Numbered from the stretch's first letter, positions 13,559 through 26,103 are shown. The stretch: DNA of 64,000 nt from Panax quinquefolius (GCA_020205615.1 CM035171.1:25423741-25487740), one strand, 5' to 3'. Notes: generated from the letters alone by a model not told the origin. Program-made: numbers and translations.

Positions 13559-14180
13559 TAATTTACTAAATAAATCTATTACAAGGTGGAAGCACTTTTA
13601 GTTCGTGCATTCTAATAGGTTTTATCTGCATGACTGCGAGTTGTAAAAATTGAAGCCCATGAAAATTCAAGCACTTTTGGTTTAAGCATTCTAATAGTAA
13701 TAGGATTGCAATTATGCATTATGCAAAGATGATATTTGTTGAGTTGTTGATGGGATTCTGTTGCTGCAGATGGTAATTCTGTTGCTGCAGATGGGATTGC
13801 AATTTGCAAGTATGCATTTGGATTTTGGAGCTTATTTCTGTAATTCTGTTGATGGTGACATGTCAACAGTCAAATGAAATGAATAGTCTTGGTTTGAATT
13901 TGTAAGTCTGTATTTGGAGCTTATTTCTGTAATTATGTGATTTGTATTATTGTATGTAAATTGTAATATGTTATTATTACAGCAACTTAGATTGTATTTC
14001 TTTGTTCAATTTTTGTGATTTACAGATATTTTATTTTAAAAATGAAAAGTCCATGGAACTTTGCCTACCTAATCAAGCCACGGCCGCTTAGTTTCAGCCC
14101 ACCAAAATTCGGGCCTTTTTGGCTCTACGGCCGTTGTTAGTTCGGGCTTGCGTTTGGGCCACCGCCTGCTTACCGAGTCT
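13559..14180. other. Unassigned tract with hAT-like GC-rich end
   Basis: No gene. It holds two small direct duplications: ATTCTGTTGCTGCAGATGG at 13755-13773 and 13776-13794, and TTTGGAGCTTATTTCTGTAA near 13833 and 13912. Positions 14081-14180 are GC-rich with repeated GGGC/GCCC words (TTCGGGCC, GTTCGGGCTTG), a composition seen in subterminal regions of plant hAT transposons. No terminal repeats or TSD could be defined because the right side is cut by element E. Confidence 0.3.
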
Positions 14181-14716
14181 AACCGGCTAGTTCCTGCTAT
14201 GTTCTCACCTCCTGAGAAGAAAAATAGAACAAAAAGGAAGAGGGTGAGCTCAACAAGCCCAGTAAAGAATATTATGACTAAGATAATATACCACAATTTA
14301 TCATTAGTCTTCAACAGGGAAAAATCTGATAAAATAAAATAGACAACAAGTTTTAGATCAACAACTGCAGCGGAAACATCAATCTATTAGAAGAGTCAAG
14401 TAGAGAAAGAATTCTACTATCTTCTAAGATTTAAAAGTCCATCATCAATATTTTATCCCTGTAACATCAATCAATATACATCTTGAATCAAATATTCATC
14501 TTTGCACTATAGGCCAAAGATATTCATTTGTATCACCAGTTAGTCATGTTCATCTCAACACTTGTTCATTTTTGCACTACGGGCCAAAGATATTCTTTAG
14601 GTAATCATTCATCTTTGCACTACAGACAAAAGATATTCAGTAATATTATCATTAAGGACTGAGGATGAAGAAAAATATCTTAAAGAAAACGAATCCAGTG
14701 AGACTTTAGTTTATCT
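14181..14716 (-). repeat. Truncated 3' LTR of E
   Basis: Alignable with 18174-18709 of the 5' LTR, from CCGGCTAGTTCCTG to AGACTTTAGTTTATC. It holds three stem-loop units (14498-14521, 14568-14591, 14611-14634). It joins the RNase H sequence at 14716/14717 without the U3 half or a polypurine tract. Confidence 0.85.
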
Positions 14717-15127
14717 TCTACTCAATGTGTCAGCTACCACGTTTGCTTTTCCAGGATGATATTGAATGGTATGGTCATAATCTTTCAACAACTCGAGCCA
14801 ACGTCGTTGCCGCATGTTGAGTTCCTTTTGGTTGAAGAAATATTTGAGACTTTTATGATCTTTATAGATCTCCACTTTCTCCCCATACAGGTAGTGTCTC
14901 GAGATCTTCAATGCGAAAACGACCGCTGCCAACTCCAGATCACGAGTAGGATAATTCCTCTCATATTCTTTGAGTTGTCGCGAGGCATAGGCTATGACTT
15001 TTGCATGTTGCATGAGAACACATCCTAACCCTTTGCCTGAAGCATCACTGTAGATAACAAATCCATCCAAACCAAATGGTATTGTCAGAAATGAGTCTCC
15101 TCTTGAGTTCTTAAAAACTCTTCTCAT
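14717..15127 (-). pseudogene. E: RNase H domain of pol
   Basis: Encodes the Ty3/gypsy RNase H, which degrades the RNA strand during reverse transcription. Visible motifs are [10 protein letters not shown], the [11 protein letters not shown] helix and KDHKSLKYF, the usual TDHKSLKYF with T changed to K, so the acidic residues remain. It ends at DTLSRR exactly where the LTR fragment begins. The reading frame differs from that of the RT to its right, so a frameshift lies near 15120. No integrase follows. Confidence 0.85.
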
Positions 15128-15886
15128 AATCCTCGCTCCAATCGAATTTTGTATCTTTCCGAGTCAGCTGAGTTAACAGAGTAGCAATTCGAGAAAATCC
15201 TTCCACGAATCTCCGATAGTAACCAGCTAAGCCTAGAAAGCTACGTACTTCGGTCACCAAATTCGGTTGCTCCCAACTTTGTATTGCTTCAGTCTTTGTC
15301 GGGTCAACAGATACTCCATGTGTTGACACCACGTTCCTAAGGAATGCTACTTCCTCAAGCCAAAACTCACATTTCTTCAGCTTGTCATATAGCTTGTTAT
15401 CGCGAAGCCTTTGCAGTACCAACTTCAAATGGCGCTCATGATCTTCACCGCTTTTTGAATAGATGAGGATGTCATCAATAAAGACAACAACGAACTGATC
15501 CAAATATTCTTTGAACACATGGTTCATCATATCCATAAAATTAGCAGGAGCATTAGTCAATCCAAAAGACATGACTAAGAATTCATAATTCTCGTACCGA
15601 GTTCTGAAGGCAGTCTTTAAAATATTCACAGTTTTAATCTTCAGCTGATGATATCCAGAACGAAGATCGATCTTTGAAAAGAATTGTGCTCATTGCAACT
15701 AGTCGAACAGGTCATCAATGCGAGGTAGTGGATACCTATTCTTGATTGTGACATGGTTCAACTCCCGGTAGTCAATACAATGTCGCATACTCCCATCTTT
15801 CTTCTTTACGAATAAAACAGGAGCACCCCAAGGAGATGTACTAGGATGAATGAAACCGATGTCCAACAACTTCTATAGTTGGACCT
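15111..15886 (-). pseudogene. E: reverse transcriptase domain of pol
   Basis: Minus-strand RT with the active site FIDD (15471-15482) within [14 protein letters not shown], the [14 protein letters not shown] block and the thumb/connection block [14 protein letters not shown]. The N-terminal fingers (KKDGSMR, near 15800) are present but interrupted by stops (for example at about 15700) and by frame changes. The family's RT copies viral RNA into DNA from the tRNA-Met primer; this copy cannot be translated whole. Confidence 0.85.
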
Positions 15887-16500
15887 TTAACTCCTGAAGT
15901 TCAATAGGAGCCATTCGATATGGGATTTTAGAAATGGGCTTTGTACCAGGTTCAAGGTCAATAAAGAATTCAACTTCACGTTCGGGGTAGACAGGAAGTT
16001 TCTTGAAAATACGTCAGGAAATTCACTAACAATAGAAATATTATTCAAATCTGACGTGTTTTTGTTCAAGTCCGTGACATGGGCTAAGAAAGCTTGACAT
16101 CCATTTTTCAATAAACGAATAGCTTTATGGCTTGATATGGCAGTGATTGACTTTAGTGGTTTGGTTGTTTGAATTCGCATAACAGGTTGGTTAGGAATAT
16201 GAAAACTAACAACCTTACGAAAACAATCAATTTTAGCGTGATGAGTGGTTAACCAATCAATCCCTAAAATCACATCAAATGCAAGAATTTTCAACGAAAT
16301 AAGATCGGCAGTTAATGTGATGGTACCAACTTGAATCAAGCAAGATTTATAAACAGTAGATGTAACGAAAGTTTCTCCTAACGGAGTTTCAACAAATAAG
16401 TCAAAGTCTAATTTCTCCAGAGTCAAGTTCAAACGCTGAGAACAAGCAGGAGAGATAAAAGAATGGGTAGAATCGGTATCTAATAAGGTATAAACTTCTC
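15887..16500 (-). pseudogene. E: aspartic protease and linker of pol
   Basis: A retropepsin-like protease that would cleave the Gag-Pol polyprotein. The signature reads DTDS (16469-16480) where A and D have DTGS, so the active-site glycine codon is mutated to aspartate. Downstream [15 protein letters not shown] and the linker [20 protein letters not shown] are kept, and a frameshift follows SEFPDVF at about 16015. A stop (TGA for the Cys codon of A) sits just upstream at about 16497. Confidence 0.85.
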
Positions 16501-17742
16501 AAGAGTTTATGATTATCTTACCCGTGATCACCTCGTTTGGGTTCCTCGCGTTTTGGGCAGTCACGACAAACGCCATTCTAGGAACCACCGACTTTGACTT
16601 GTCCGGGACAACCTTTGGAGTCACCATCCCCGATGAACTTGGTTTTGCTACAAGACAATCTCTAGCTATATGACCTTCCTTTCCACAGTTATAACACACC
16701 TTGGATTGTTGTGGACAGTTTGGGCTGTGGTGTCCCTCTTTCCCATATTTATAACAAACGACCGGTGCTCGTTCTCTTCCCCTAGAAACAACTGATGTTT
16801 ATGCTGACGTCTTCACGTTATCATTGTTGTACCTTCTCTTTTTGAAATCTCCCCCGACTCGCTTCTTCTACCATCATGGCCACGATTACCACCAGAGTGG
16901 TTACCGCTTTTGTCCGAATGTTTTCCTCCCCGCTGGTTGTCATTGCTCCGATGACCGCTGCCATCGGTATGACCCTGGTTGTGGTCCCTCGGTTGAACAT
17001 ACTCATTATGTCGCTCTAATAATTGAGCCATGTTTACAACATCTGAATATAAAGAAAATTTATGAGAAATAAGATATTGTCGAATCTCGGGTTTTAGACC
17101 TCTCAGAGACATCCGCGTCATTCGTTTCTCATTCTCTACCAAATGAGGTGCAAACCTGGATAACTCTGCGTACTTCGCCTCGTACTGGGACACCGTCATG
17201 TTGTTTTGATCCAGTCTAATAAACTTTACCTCTTTCATATGACGAATACTTTCAGGAAAGTACTTGTCATTAAACAGTTTCTGAAACGTTTCCCAAGACA
17301 TGTTGAGTGCGGCTGGCTGGGTACGCTTCACAGACTCCTACTAGTAGTCTGCCTCACCACAGAACATAAAGGTGGCGAATGGAACCTTCTGTTCCTCCGT
17401 GCATCCCAAGAAATCGAATGTCTTGGTAATTTGTTTAACCCACGTTTTCGCTTTGATCGGATCCGGCTTTCCCCCAAATTCTGGTGGTCCAAACTCTTTG
17501 AACTGCTTGGCTGTGACAAGCCGCACATTGTTATCATTTCCACCCGTGTTTTGTACAGAAGTCTCCCTCGTCTAATTTTGCATGAACTACAAAAAGCTTC
17601 TAAACATCCCATCATTCATCATTTGTTCGGTAGTGTTGTTTACATGAGGAATATATCCTTCCTGTTGCACGTTCCCCTGGGTGGTGATTAAAGGTGTCTC
17701 CACGGTCTCATTCACTCCATTGTTAATATTTTCGGCTGTCAT
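16501..17742 (-). pseudogene. E: gag with CCHC knuckles
   Basis: The start ATG (17740-17742) follows the leader CAAAACAAGGGTTAATTAAC. The capsid-type Retrotrans_gag domain is recognisable (PPEFGGKPDPIKAKTWVKQI, then MSWETFQKLFNDKYFPES and LRGLKPEIRQYLISHKFSLY). A Trp codon in the conserved DYWWES has become TAG (17341-17343); otherwise the frame runs on to about 16813. A basic tail precedes two CCHC knuckles; the proximal one reads CYKY (second Cys lost), the distal one [14 protein letters not shown] (16655-16696) is intact. Gag would form the particle and bind RNA. Confidence 0.85.
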
Positions 17743-17907
17743 TCTCAAATACAGCCACAAAACAAGGGTTAATTAACATATCACATATTAACCATATGCT
17801 CTGACTGACCAACCAAATAAGCTTAGGTATGCCACATTAGCGAAGGATTACTCGTCTCTCCCCTCCTAGTTGTATTCCCCGATCTCCGCCAGAGACCATA
17901 TCCCTAA

Positions 17908-17919
17908 GCTCTGATACCA
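17908..17919 (-). promoter_or_regulatory. Primer binding site of E
   Basis: GCTCTGATACCA, the exact reverse complement of TGGTATCAGAGC, complementary to the 3' end of plant initiator tRNA-Met. It lies 2 bp from the 5' LTR. Confidence 0.9.
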
Positions 17920-17921
17920 AC

Positions 17922-20375
17922 TGTGACGCCCCCAAAATAGGTATACATCACCCATTCTTAGTCACTAAATACATGGTACAGAAAAAAATACAACTTCAGT
18001 AATACAATCGTCATGCAAAATACAACAACACATATACTGTGAGTTTGAATACAAATATTATCTACTAAACAGTATACAAACTCAAAAGGAGTCCTCATTA
18101 CAATTATTGATACACTATTTTACAAAATAGTGAAGACTACTAAAACAACTATCCTGAACCATCACTCTAAACCCCGGCTAGTTCCTGATATGTTCTCACT
18201 TCCTGAGAAGAAAAATGGAACAAAAAGGAAAAGGGTGAGCTCAACTAGCCCAGTAAAGAATATTATGACTAAGATAATATACCATAATTTATTATTAGTC
18301 TTCAACAGGAAAAAATCTGATAAAATATAATAGACAACAAGTTTTAGATCAACAACTGGCAGCGGAAATATCAATCCATTAGAAGAGTCAAGAGAGAAAG
18401 AATTCTACTATCTTCTAAGATTTAAAAGTCCATCATCAATATTTTATCCCCGTAACATCAATCAATATACATCTTGAATCAAATATTCATCTTTGCACTT
18501 CTGAGCCAAAGATATTCATTTGTATCTGGGTTGGTCATGTTCATCTCAACACATGTTCATCTTTGCACTACGGGCCAAAGATATTCATTAGGTAATCATT
18601 CATCTTTGCACTACAGGCCAAAGATATTCAGTAATATCATCATTTAGGACAGAGGATGATGAAAAATATCTTAAATAAAACGAATTCAGTGAGACTTTAG
18701 TTTATCCAAGTTCAAAAATACCTTATAATAATCAATTGTGGAGCAAAATTCAAGAATAAAGATCAAAACATGGACACAATCAAAGATAGTAACCATAATA
18801 GACAACTTGGACAAAGAAAAGAAAATTTCATTTTTTCTGTGAATAGTGTCGTATTCTTGAATAGTGTCGTATACGTGAATATTACCGTATACGTGAATAG
18901 TAACCCCGACACAAAAAGGTAGAAATTTTACCATAAAATCCATACCAATATTTCGGTATAATGATATTGTAAGAATAATATCATTTACGAAGAAAATAAC
19001 ATCCCTTACCTCAAAAGAACAGTACTTCAGGCTGAAATATCAGGTATAAGGCTAAAGTAAACTTGCACTGATGAATAGAAACTCACAAAGTATCTAAATA
19101 CTCACAAAATACGCTCGATGATATAGATAGAGAAAGAGAGAAAACTTATTTCTGGTGTGATTTTTAATTCTAACTAAGCACCTTATTTATAGGAAAATGC
19201 TTAGAACGTCATAAAGCAGATTTAACCTACTACTGATGGCTTTTTACTGCTACTATTCACGCCCACCACTTTTGAAAATAAATTCCAAAGACATTTTATT
19301 TCTCACCAACCAAAAAGTAGGGCCCACCATATTTGTAATAAAAATATTTATTTCTGAAACTTCAATAATTCATAATAAATATCCCTTTTATCAGAAAAAT
19401 ACGAATTTTATATCCATTCCATAGGAGATTAAATTCTCTACAACTTTGTAGATTTAAGTTTTTCCAAATTCCAAACGAAAAATGACCGAAATCCATATAC
19501 GGACGATTTTCAAAACCTCCATTCCGACAAAATACTGATAAAACACCTCAGCATTAATTTCTTCATTTATGTCCACATAAAATATATCCATCATTTATAT
19601 CCACATAAAATAAAAATTTCCTCATCATATAAATCAATAATTAATTATTCACAAATAATATTACAGAATCACAATTATGACAATCAGGTCGTTACCAGGA
19701 AAGAGGGGACTTTTCAATAAAGATTTTTCCTTATTGGTGCGCAATTAGGTGACCAAACCCCTTTCCTAGACAGAACTTCCTTAGACATTGCCAATAATGC
19801 TATCTAACAATATTATTCAAATAATATGAATTATTGATCTGATAATGGAGATACTGTGCAGTGACAATTATTGAAATAACAATAATATAAAATATCAACG
19901 TAGAAATTATTGAATCAATAAAATAAAATATTGAGCAAGTAATTATCGTAATAATTATTGAGAAGTGCCTTCACGTAAGAATCAATAATTCAAAAATATC
20001 TGTAATACCGTGTCTTGCATGCGCAACCACGCATATTACTATATTTTAACCACCGAGTATTCCAACAGTGTTAACGGTAACCATTACGCCGTTATTTATA
20101 AAAACATAATTTTTTCGTTATCTTCATCCGACCATTTTCCGTTATGGGGCCCACAAATGGCTGTGCCGTCGTACGAATATTCCTCGACAGCAAGAATATT
20201 CCACGACCAAATGAATATTCCCCGACAACAATGAATACTTTATAACCACTTGCTTATTTTGAAAAATTTGGACATTTACCCATAACCAAAGCATTATATC
20301 AAATTAACACCTTATTATTCATAATAATAAATAGAGGAAATTTGATTTTATTCATTAAAAAGTTGGGGTCTTACA
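17922..20375 (-). repeat. 5' LTR of element E (subtype 1)
   Basis: Runs TGTGACGCCCCC to GGGGTCTTACA, 2454 bp. Minus-strand TATAAATA at 19184-19191. Downstream are the subtype-1 leader (GGTGCTTAGTTAGAATT), several GTATACGTGAATAG words (18840-18905) and three stem-loop units (18489-18513, 18559-18582, 18602-18625). U3 carries the ACGTAAG block near 19973. Confidence 0.9.
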
Positions 20376-21347
20376 ATGTTGAAAATTTGAACTTTCTAGA
20401 ACTCTGAAAAAATTAATTACAAATCTTTAATTTTTATTCTTGATATTATTGTTCTTAATTATTTTCATTCATCCTTTATATCATTGTCATAATTCTCTAA
20501 TTTAAATTGTGGCGAAAAGTTCTCTTTGGTCGGAGTGAAAAGAGTAACCGTTGATTAACATGATTATGATCAGGAACTGTGAATTGATATAATCATGACC
20601 TTTGGTATTACATGCAAAGGCTTGTGGTGAAAGTTTTCTTTGGCTCGTAGTGTAAAGATGGACTGTTGATTGGCATGATCATGACCATTGGTGTTATAAA
20701 TGAACATCTTTGTCCCGTAGTGCAAAGATGAACTGTTGATTTCTGTGATTATGAAGAAATTATTTGATTGGTGTTATAGAGATAAAATATTGATGATGAA
20801 ATTTTAAATATAGTAAACGGTATAGTTTACTTGACTCTTCTAATGGATTTTTTGTTCCCCTGCAGTTATCATTGAAAACTTATATTATCTTTAAATCTCT
20901 AATTTATCACTGTTGAAGGTTAATGATAATTTATTCTATATTATCTTAGTCATGATATTCTTTACTGACTATCTGAGCTCACCCTTTTCCTTTTTGTTCC
21001 ATTATTCTTCTCAAGAAATGAGAGTGTAGTTGGGACTAGCCGGGGAATGGAATGATGGTCTGAGTTAGTAGTTGTCATCATCAAGTTATAAAATAGTATA
21101 ACAATAATTTTACTGAGAACTTAAAACGCGTGTTGTCGTATTTTATATGGTATTGTAATAATTTAGGTTTAAGTATTGTCGTACTATATATATGCAGTAT
21201 GTTATTTGTATTGAAACTCATAGTATGCGTATTTTCGTATTTTGTACGACAATATAATAGTTGTAAATAAAAAAATTTTGTATTTGGTATTATGTAGTTT
21301 TGGTGACTCAAATTGGGTTATGTGGACCCTATTTTAGGGGCGTCACA
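20376..21347 (+). repeat. 3' half of family LTR F
   Basis: Begins ATGTTGAAAATTT, alignable with B at about 40459, and ends AGGGGCGTCACA. It includes diverged stem-loop units (CATCTTTG...CAAAGATG at 20705-20730) and the conserved U5 block GAGCTCACCCTTTTCC. Its 5' half is missing, removed with the left side of E. It is among the most diverged LTR copies here. Confidence 0.8.
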
Positions 21348-21467
21348 TGCAAAATATCTTATTCATCTGCATCATAATGAAACTCAAATTCAAGTCCTTC
21401 ATTCACTCTTTTTATTTGTCACACCAATGCGACTATTTTCCCTCTACCGTACATCCAATCAACCTTG
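21348..21467. other. Short tract between LTR F and a copia-type LTR
   Basis: 120 bp with no recognisable gene. If the neighbouring copia-type LTR is genuine, this is a scrap of its internal leader. Confidence 0.3.
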
Positions 21468-21479
21468 CTCCGATACCAC
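21468..21479 (-). promoter_or_regulatory. tRNA-Met primer site beside copia-type LTR
   Basis: GCTCCGATACCA matches the reverse complement of the primer site with one change (T to C) and stands 2 bp left of TGTTGGGAATT. Confidence 0.6.
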
Positions 21480-21481
21480 TT

Positions 21482-22067
21482 GTTGGGAATTAAGTCACGC
21501 AAACCACACAATAAAATAAAGAGAGATTAAAAAACACAAGATTTAATATGGAAAATCCTTTAAAGGGAAAAACTACATACCAAACTCCCGAATCTCCACT
21601 ATATCAAAATAATGGGCTTACAATAATCCTCCCAATTTTTACGCCCTAAAATTTGAGATTCCACAATACCGCAGCATAACTTTTTGCATGAACTAAAAGT
21701 TACAAAACTCTCCCACCCACAATACAACCTTTTTACACGAAATATAAAAACTGCAAAAACCCTCTCCTTCACACAAACACAAAACTCACTCACACCCTCT
21801 CTTAACTCTTAGGATGCTACATAACTTTTGATTGTGCTACCCTTCAAAAAATCAACATAATAATCTATTTATAGAGTACCCACAATTCTTCTCTTCCTAT
21901 TTGAAATAGGACACTTATAAAATAAAACTCCTACCAAAAATAAGATTCCTTCTCATAATTGGACTCCAACATATAATAAATATCCTATTAAAAATAGGAC
22001 ACATTTCTTTCCATAATAAAAATTCTTTTCTAAATAGAATTGGATGATTAACCTAACAGAATTCTAT
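21482..22067 (-). repeat. Ty1/copia-type LTR (minus strand)
   Basis: Starts TGTTGGGAATT next to a primer site and ends CCTAACA, 586 bp. A minus-strand TATA box, CTCTATAAATAG (about 21866-21877), lies where the U3/R boundary is expected. No coding region remains and no partner LTR was found, so the right end is inferred only from the TG...CA form. Confidence 0.5.
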
Positions 22068-22634
22068 TCTCATATTATATATATAATTAATTACTTGAAA
22101 TTTCTACACTTTTCATGATTTGTTTGATACGTTCATGCATCCTGTAAGTGATATTGTGCTTAAATTTATAAATTTGAAGTAAAATATGTTTGTTGCCTTT
22201 GATCAACTAGTGCTTGTGTTGCTATTTGATAAAATTTTCAGGATTGGTCTTGAGTTCTTAAGTGCTAAACGTCAGTTCCCAATTAGAAAAGGCTAGAAAA
22301 TTTTTTATGCCACATGAGACTTACAATGCATGTTAATTTCCAATTTGTTCTTGAATTAATTAAATGTATCGTAATTAAATGAGTGTATACCTATTGGATT
22401 GTCATACTTCTTGTTTACTTGATTTGAAAATTAATTATTATCTTGTGAACAACTGCATGAGATATGGCTTGCTTTTTAATTTCTTCCATTTTCAACATCT
22501 AGGGTTAGATCTTTTATAACCTAAGTTTCAAACTGTGAGATATAAATAATAATATTGCTCTATAGATCTTTCAATCTGCATTAGAATCCCTTTAGTTTTC
22601 GTGAAAATGCAAGATTAGTTTAGATGAGTGTGGT

Positions 22635-22636
<2 letters not shown>
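22068..22636. other. Unassigned AT-rich spacer
   Basis: No gene, terminal repeat or array seen. Confidence 0.4.

Positions 22637-22688
<52 letters not shown>
22637..22688. repeat. (TA)n microsatellite
   Basis: About 25 TA/AT units immediately before LTR I. I appears to have inserted beside or into a TA-rich target, since another (TA)n lies just beyond its right end. Confidence 0.95.
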
Positions 22689-22691
<3 letters not shown>

Positions 22692-23458
22692 AAGACCCCG
22701 AATTTTATGAAATAAAAGTATTCAATTTTTCTTATAATAACTATTCAGTAAATGGTTAAATTGATAAAAAAGTTAAAGTTAAGGGTAATATATGATTTTT
22801 TTTCTAAATACGCATGTGCTTATAAAATACTCATTGTTGTCGGGAAATATTCGTTTGGTCGTGGAATATTCTTTCTATCGGGGAATATTTTGTACTTACT
22901 TGTATGAATTGTGGCCCCATAATGTAATAATTATTCGGATGAAGAAAACGACAAATTTGAGTTTTTATAAATAACGACGTAGTTATTACCATTAACACTG
23001 TTGGAATACCCAGTGGTTAAAATAGAGTAATATACGTGGTTGCATAGTAACACACGGTATTGCATAGTATTGTTGAATTATTGATCCTTACGTAAGAAGG
23101 CACTACTCAATAATTGTTACAATAATTACTGTTCAATATTTTATTTTATTGATTCAATAATTGCTGCGTTGATATTTTATATTATTGTTGTTCAATAATT
23201 GTCACTGCACAGTATCTCCATTATCAGATCAATAATTCATATTATTTGTGACGCCCCCAAAATTAGGTATACATCACCCATCTTGGGTCGTCAGATACAT
23301 GGTACAAAATTCAAATACAACTTACTAATACAACTGTCGTGTACAATACGACAAAACATAACTGTGAGTTTGAATACAATTATTGTCTACTAGAGATTAT
23401 ACAAACTCAAAAGGAGTCCTTATTATAATTATTAACACACTATTTCACAGAATAGTGA

Positions 23459-26103
23459 TGTAAGATCCCAAATTATTAATAAATGAATTTTATTTTCCTC
23501 TATTTATTATTTTGAAATAGTAAGGGTTGATTTGATTAATGTGGATAGTTATGGGTAAAATACGCAAATATTTCGAATAAGCAAGTGGTTATAAAATATT
23601 CATTATTATTGGGGAATATTCGTTTGAGTCGTGGAATATTAAATGCTTGTGGGGAATATTAAATTTAATGTAGTAGATCTTTTGTGGGCCCCATAACGGA
23701 AAGCGATTGGATGAAGAAAGCGACAAATATAAGTTGTTTATAAATAACGGCGTAGTTATTCTCAATAATCTGATTGGAATACTTAAATTGGTTAAAACAC
23801 ACTAATCTGGCGTTGTTGAGCGATAGCTTTGACAGTATTGCACCAATTATTGATTCTTACGTAAGAAGGCACTACTCAATAATGGTTACGATGATTCTTA
23901 TCGCTCAAGATTTTATTTTATTGATTCAATAATTGCTGCATTGATATTTTATATTATTGTTGTTTCAATAAATTGTCATTACACAGTATTTTCCATTATC
24001 GGAGCAATAATTCATATTATCTGAATAATATTATTGGATAACATTATTGGCAATGTCTAGAAAGTTCTGTCTAAGGAGAGGTTTGGTCACCTAATTGCGC
24101 GCCATTAAGTAAGGAGAGATCCTTATTGGAAAGCCCCTCTTTCCGTGTGAACTACTAGTTGCGATCTTTGCGATTCTGTAATATTATTTGTGAATAATTA
24201 ATTATTGATTTATATGATGAGGAAAATATTGATTTTATGTGGATATAGATGGAGAAAATTTTTAATGTGACAATTGTTGAAAATTAATATTTTATCTTTT
24301 TACGATAAAATAATTCATTTAAATATATTATTTTAATAATATATTAACTTGGTGATATTTTTATAATGAATGTGGGATATATGAGTATATGAGGATGAAG
24401 AGTATTTTGTGGCATTAAATGTTTAACACATATTTTGTGTGTTGGTGGACACAATTATTAATAGAAATTTGATTATAGCTTTGTAAAATCGCTTGGATTT
24501 GTGGATTTTTTGTTAATTTTTGTTTGGAATTTGGAAAACCTTCCTTATGCAAAGTTATAGATAATGGAATTTTCTATAGAAATTCATGAGTTTCAATTTT
24601 TCTGATAAAAGAGCTATTTATTATGAATTATTTAAGTTCCGAAGCTCCGAAATAATTGATTTTTGGAAGTTTTAATTATGTTTTTTAAGAAAAACGTTTT
24701 TATTACTTTTTGGGAGGTGGGCTACATGTGTGGCTGATCTTGGATTAAGAAACATGTGCGTAGGAAGTTTTAGAAAATAATAATAAATATTTTAATAAAT
24801 TTTCTACTTTGGTGTTCTAAGCATTTTCCTATAAATAGGGTGTTTAGGTTAGAATTGAAAATCACACCGTAAGCTGAAGTTTTCTCTCTATATTATCGAA
24901 GCGTATTCTTGTGAGTATTTTGAGTATACTTTGAGTATTGCTATACGGTCTGCAAGTTCAAGTCATAGCCTTATATCCAGTGTTTCAACTAAGTCATTGT
25001 CTTTCGAGGTAAGGGATATTTTTTTCAAATGATATTATTTCTTTCAATATCATTATGCCGAAGTATTGATCTGAAATTTTAATCAAATTTGGAAATTTTT
25101 GTGTCGGGGGTTACTTATTCACGATATCGATTAATTATTCACGAATCTACACTACTATTCAATAGAAAAATCAAATTTCTTCTTTTTGTCCAAAATATCT
25201 ACTATGGATACTAGCTTTGATTGTATCCATGTTTTGATCATTCTTGAATTTTACACCACTATGATTATTTATGAGATATTTTTGGACATGAAATAGCTGA
25301 AATACGAATCCTTAATATTTATTCTTTTGTTTCACTGGATTCGTTTTCTTTGAAATATTTTTCATCATCCTCAGTCTTAAATGATGATATTATTGAATAT
25401 CTTTGGCCTGTAGTGCAAAGATGAATGATTTCTGATAAATATCTTTGGCCCGTAGTGCAAAGATGAACAGGTGTTTAGATGAACATGACCAACTGATGAA
25501 TATCTTTGGCCTGTAGTGCAAAGATGAATATTTGATTCCAGATATATATTGATTGATGTTACAGGGATAAAAGATAGACGATGAACTTTTAAATTCATAC
25601 ATAGAAGATAGTAGTTTGCATTCTCTACTTAACTCTTCTAATGAATTATTATTTCATTGCGAATATTGATTTAAAACTGGTTGTCTATTGTATTCTATTA
25701 GATTTTTTCCCTGTTGAAGACTAACGATAATTTGTTGTATATTATCTTAGTCATAATATTCTTTACTAGGCTAGTTGAGCTCACCCTTTTCCTTTTTGTT
25801 CCGTTTTTCTTCTCAGGAGGCGAGAATGTAGCAAGTACTAGTCGGGGTATGGAATGAAGGTTCTAGAAAGAGTTGTTTAGTAGTCCTCACCATTTTTGTA
25901 AAATAATGTATCAATAATTATGATGGGGATTTATTTGGGTATGTTTATTGTCTAGAAGGCAATAATTGTATTTAAACTCACAGTATATATGTTGTCGTAT
26001 TTTGCACGACAAATGTATTAATAAAGTTGTAGTTATTTCTGTACCATGTATTTGGCGACTCAGAATGGGTTGGATGGAATGGACCTATTTTGGGGGCGTC
26101 ACA
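23459..26103 (+). repeat. Solo LTR G (subtype 1) inside H
   Basis: Runs TGTAAGATCCC to GGGGGCGTCACA, 2645 bp, with a perfect TSD, AGTGA (23454-23458 and 26104-26108). TATAAATA at 24830-24837. Three clean stem-loop units: 25399-25422, 25441-25464 and 25502-25525. No internal region, so it is a recombination product left by a full element. Confidence 0.93.

Larger units (their letters stand above)
14181..20375 (-). mobile_element. Element E: internally deleted Tekay-like retrotransposon
   Basis: Minus-strand element: 5' LTR (17922-20375), primer site, gag, knuckles, protease, RT, RNase H, then directly a piece of the 3' LTR (14181-14716). Integrase, polypurine tract and both ends of the 3' LTR are missing. 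The base after the 5' LTR begins ATGTT, and the following sequence resumes the middle of another family LTR (F) at ATGTTGAAAATTT, so E inserted into F and the left flank was later lost. Confidence 0.9.

Noticed and set aside
17206..17691. 161-codon plus-strand frame
   Set aside because: It is antisense to gag of E; the mirror image appears antisense to gag of A (37699-38151).
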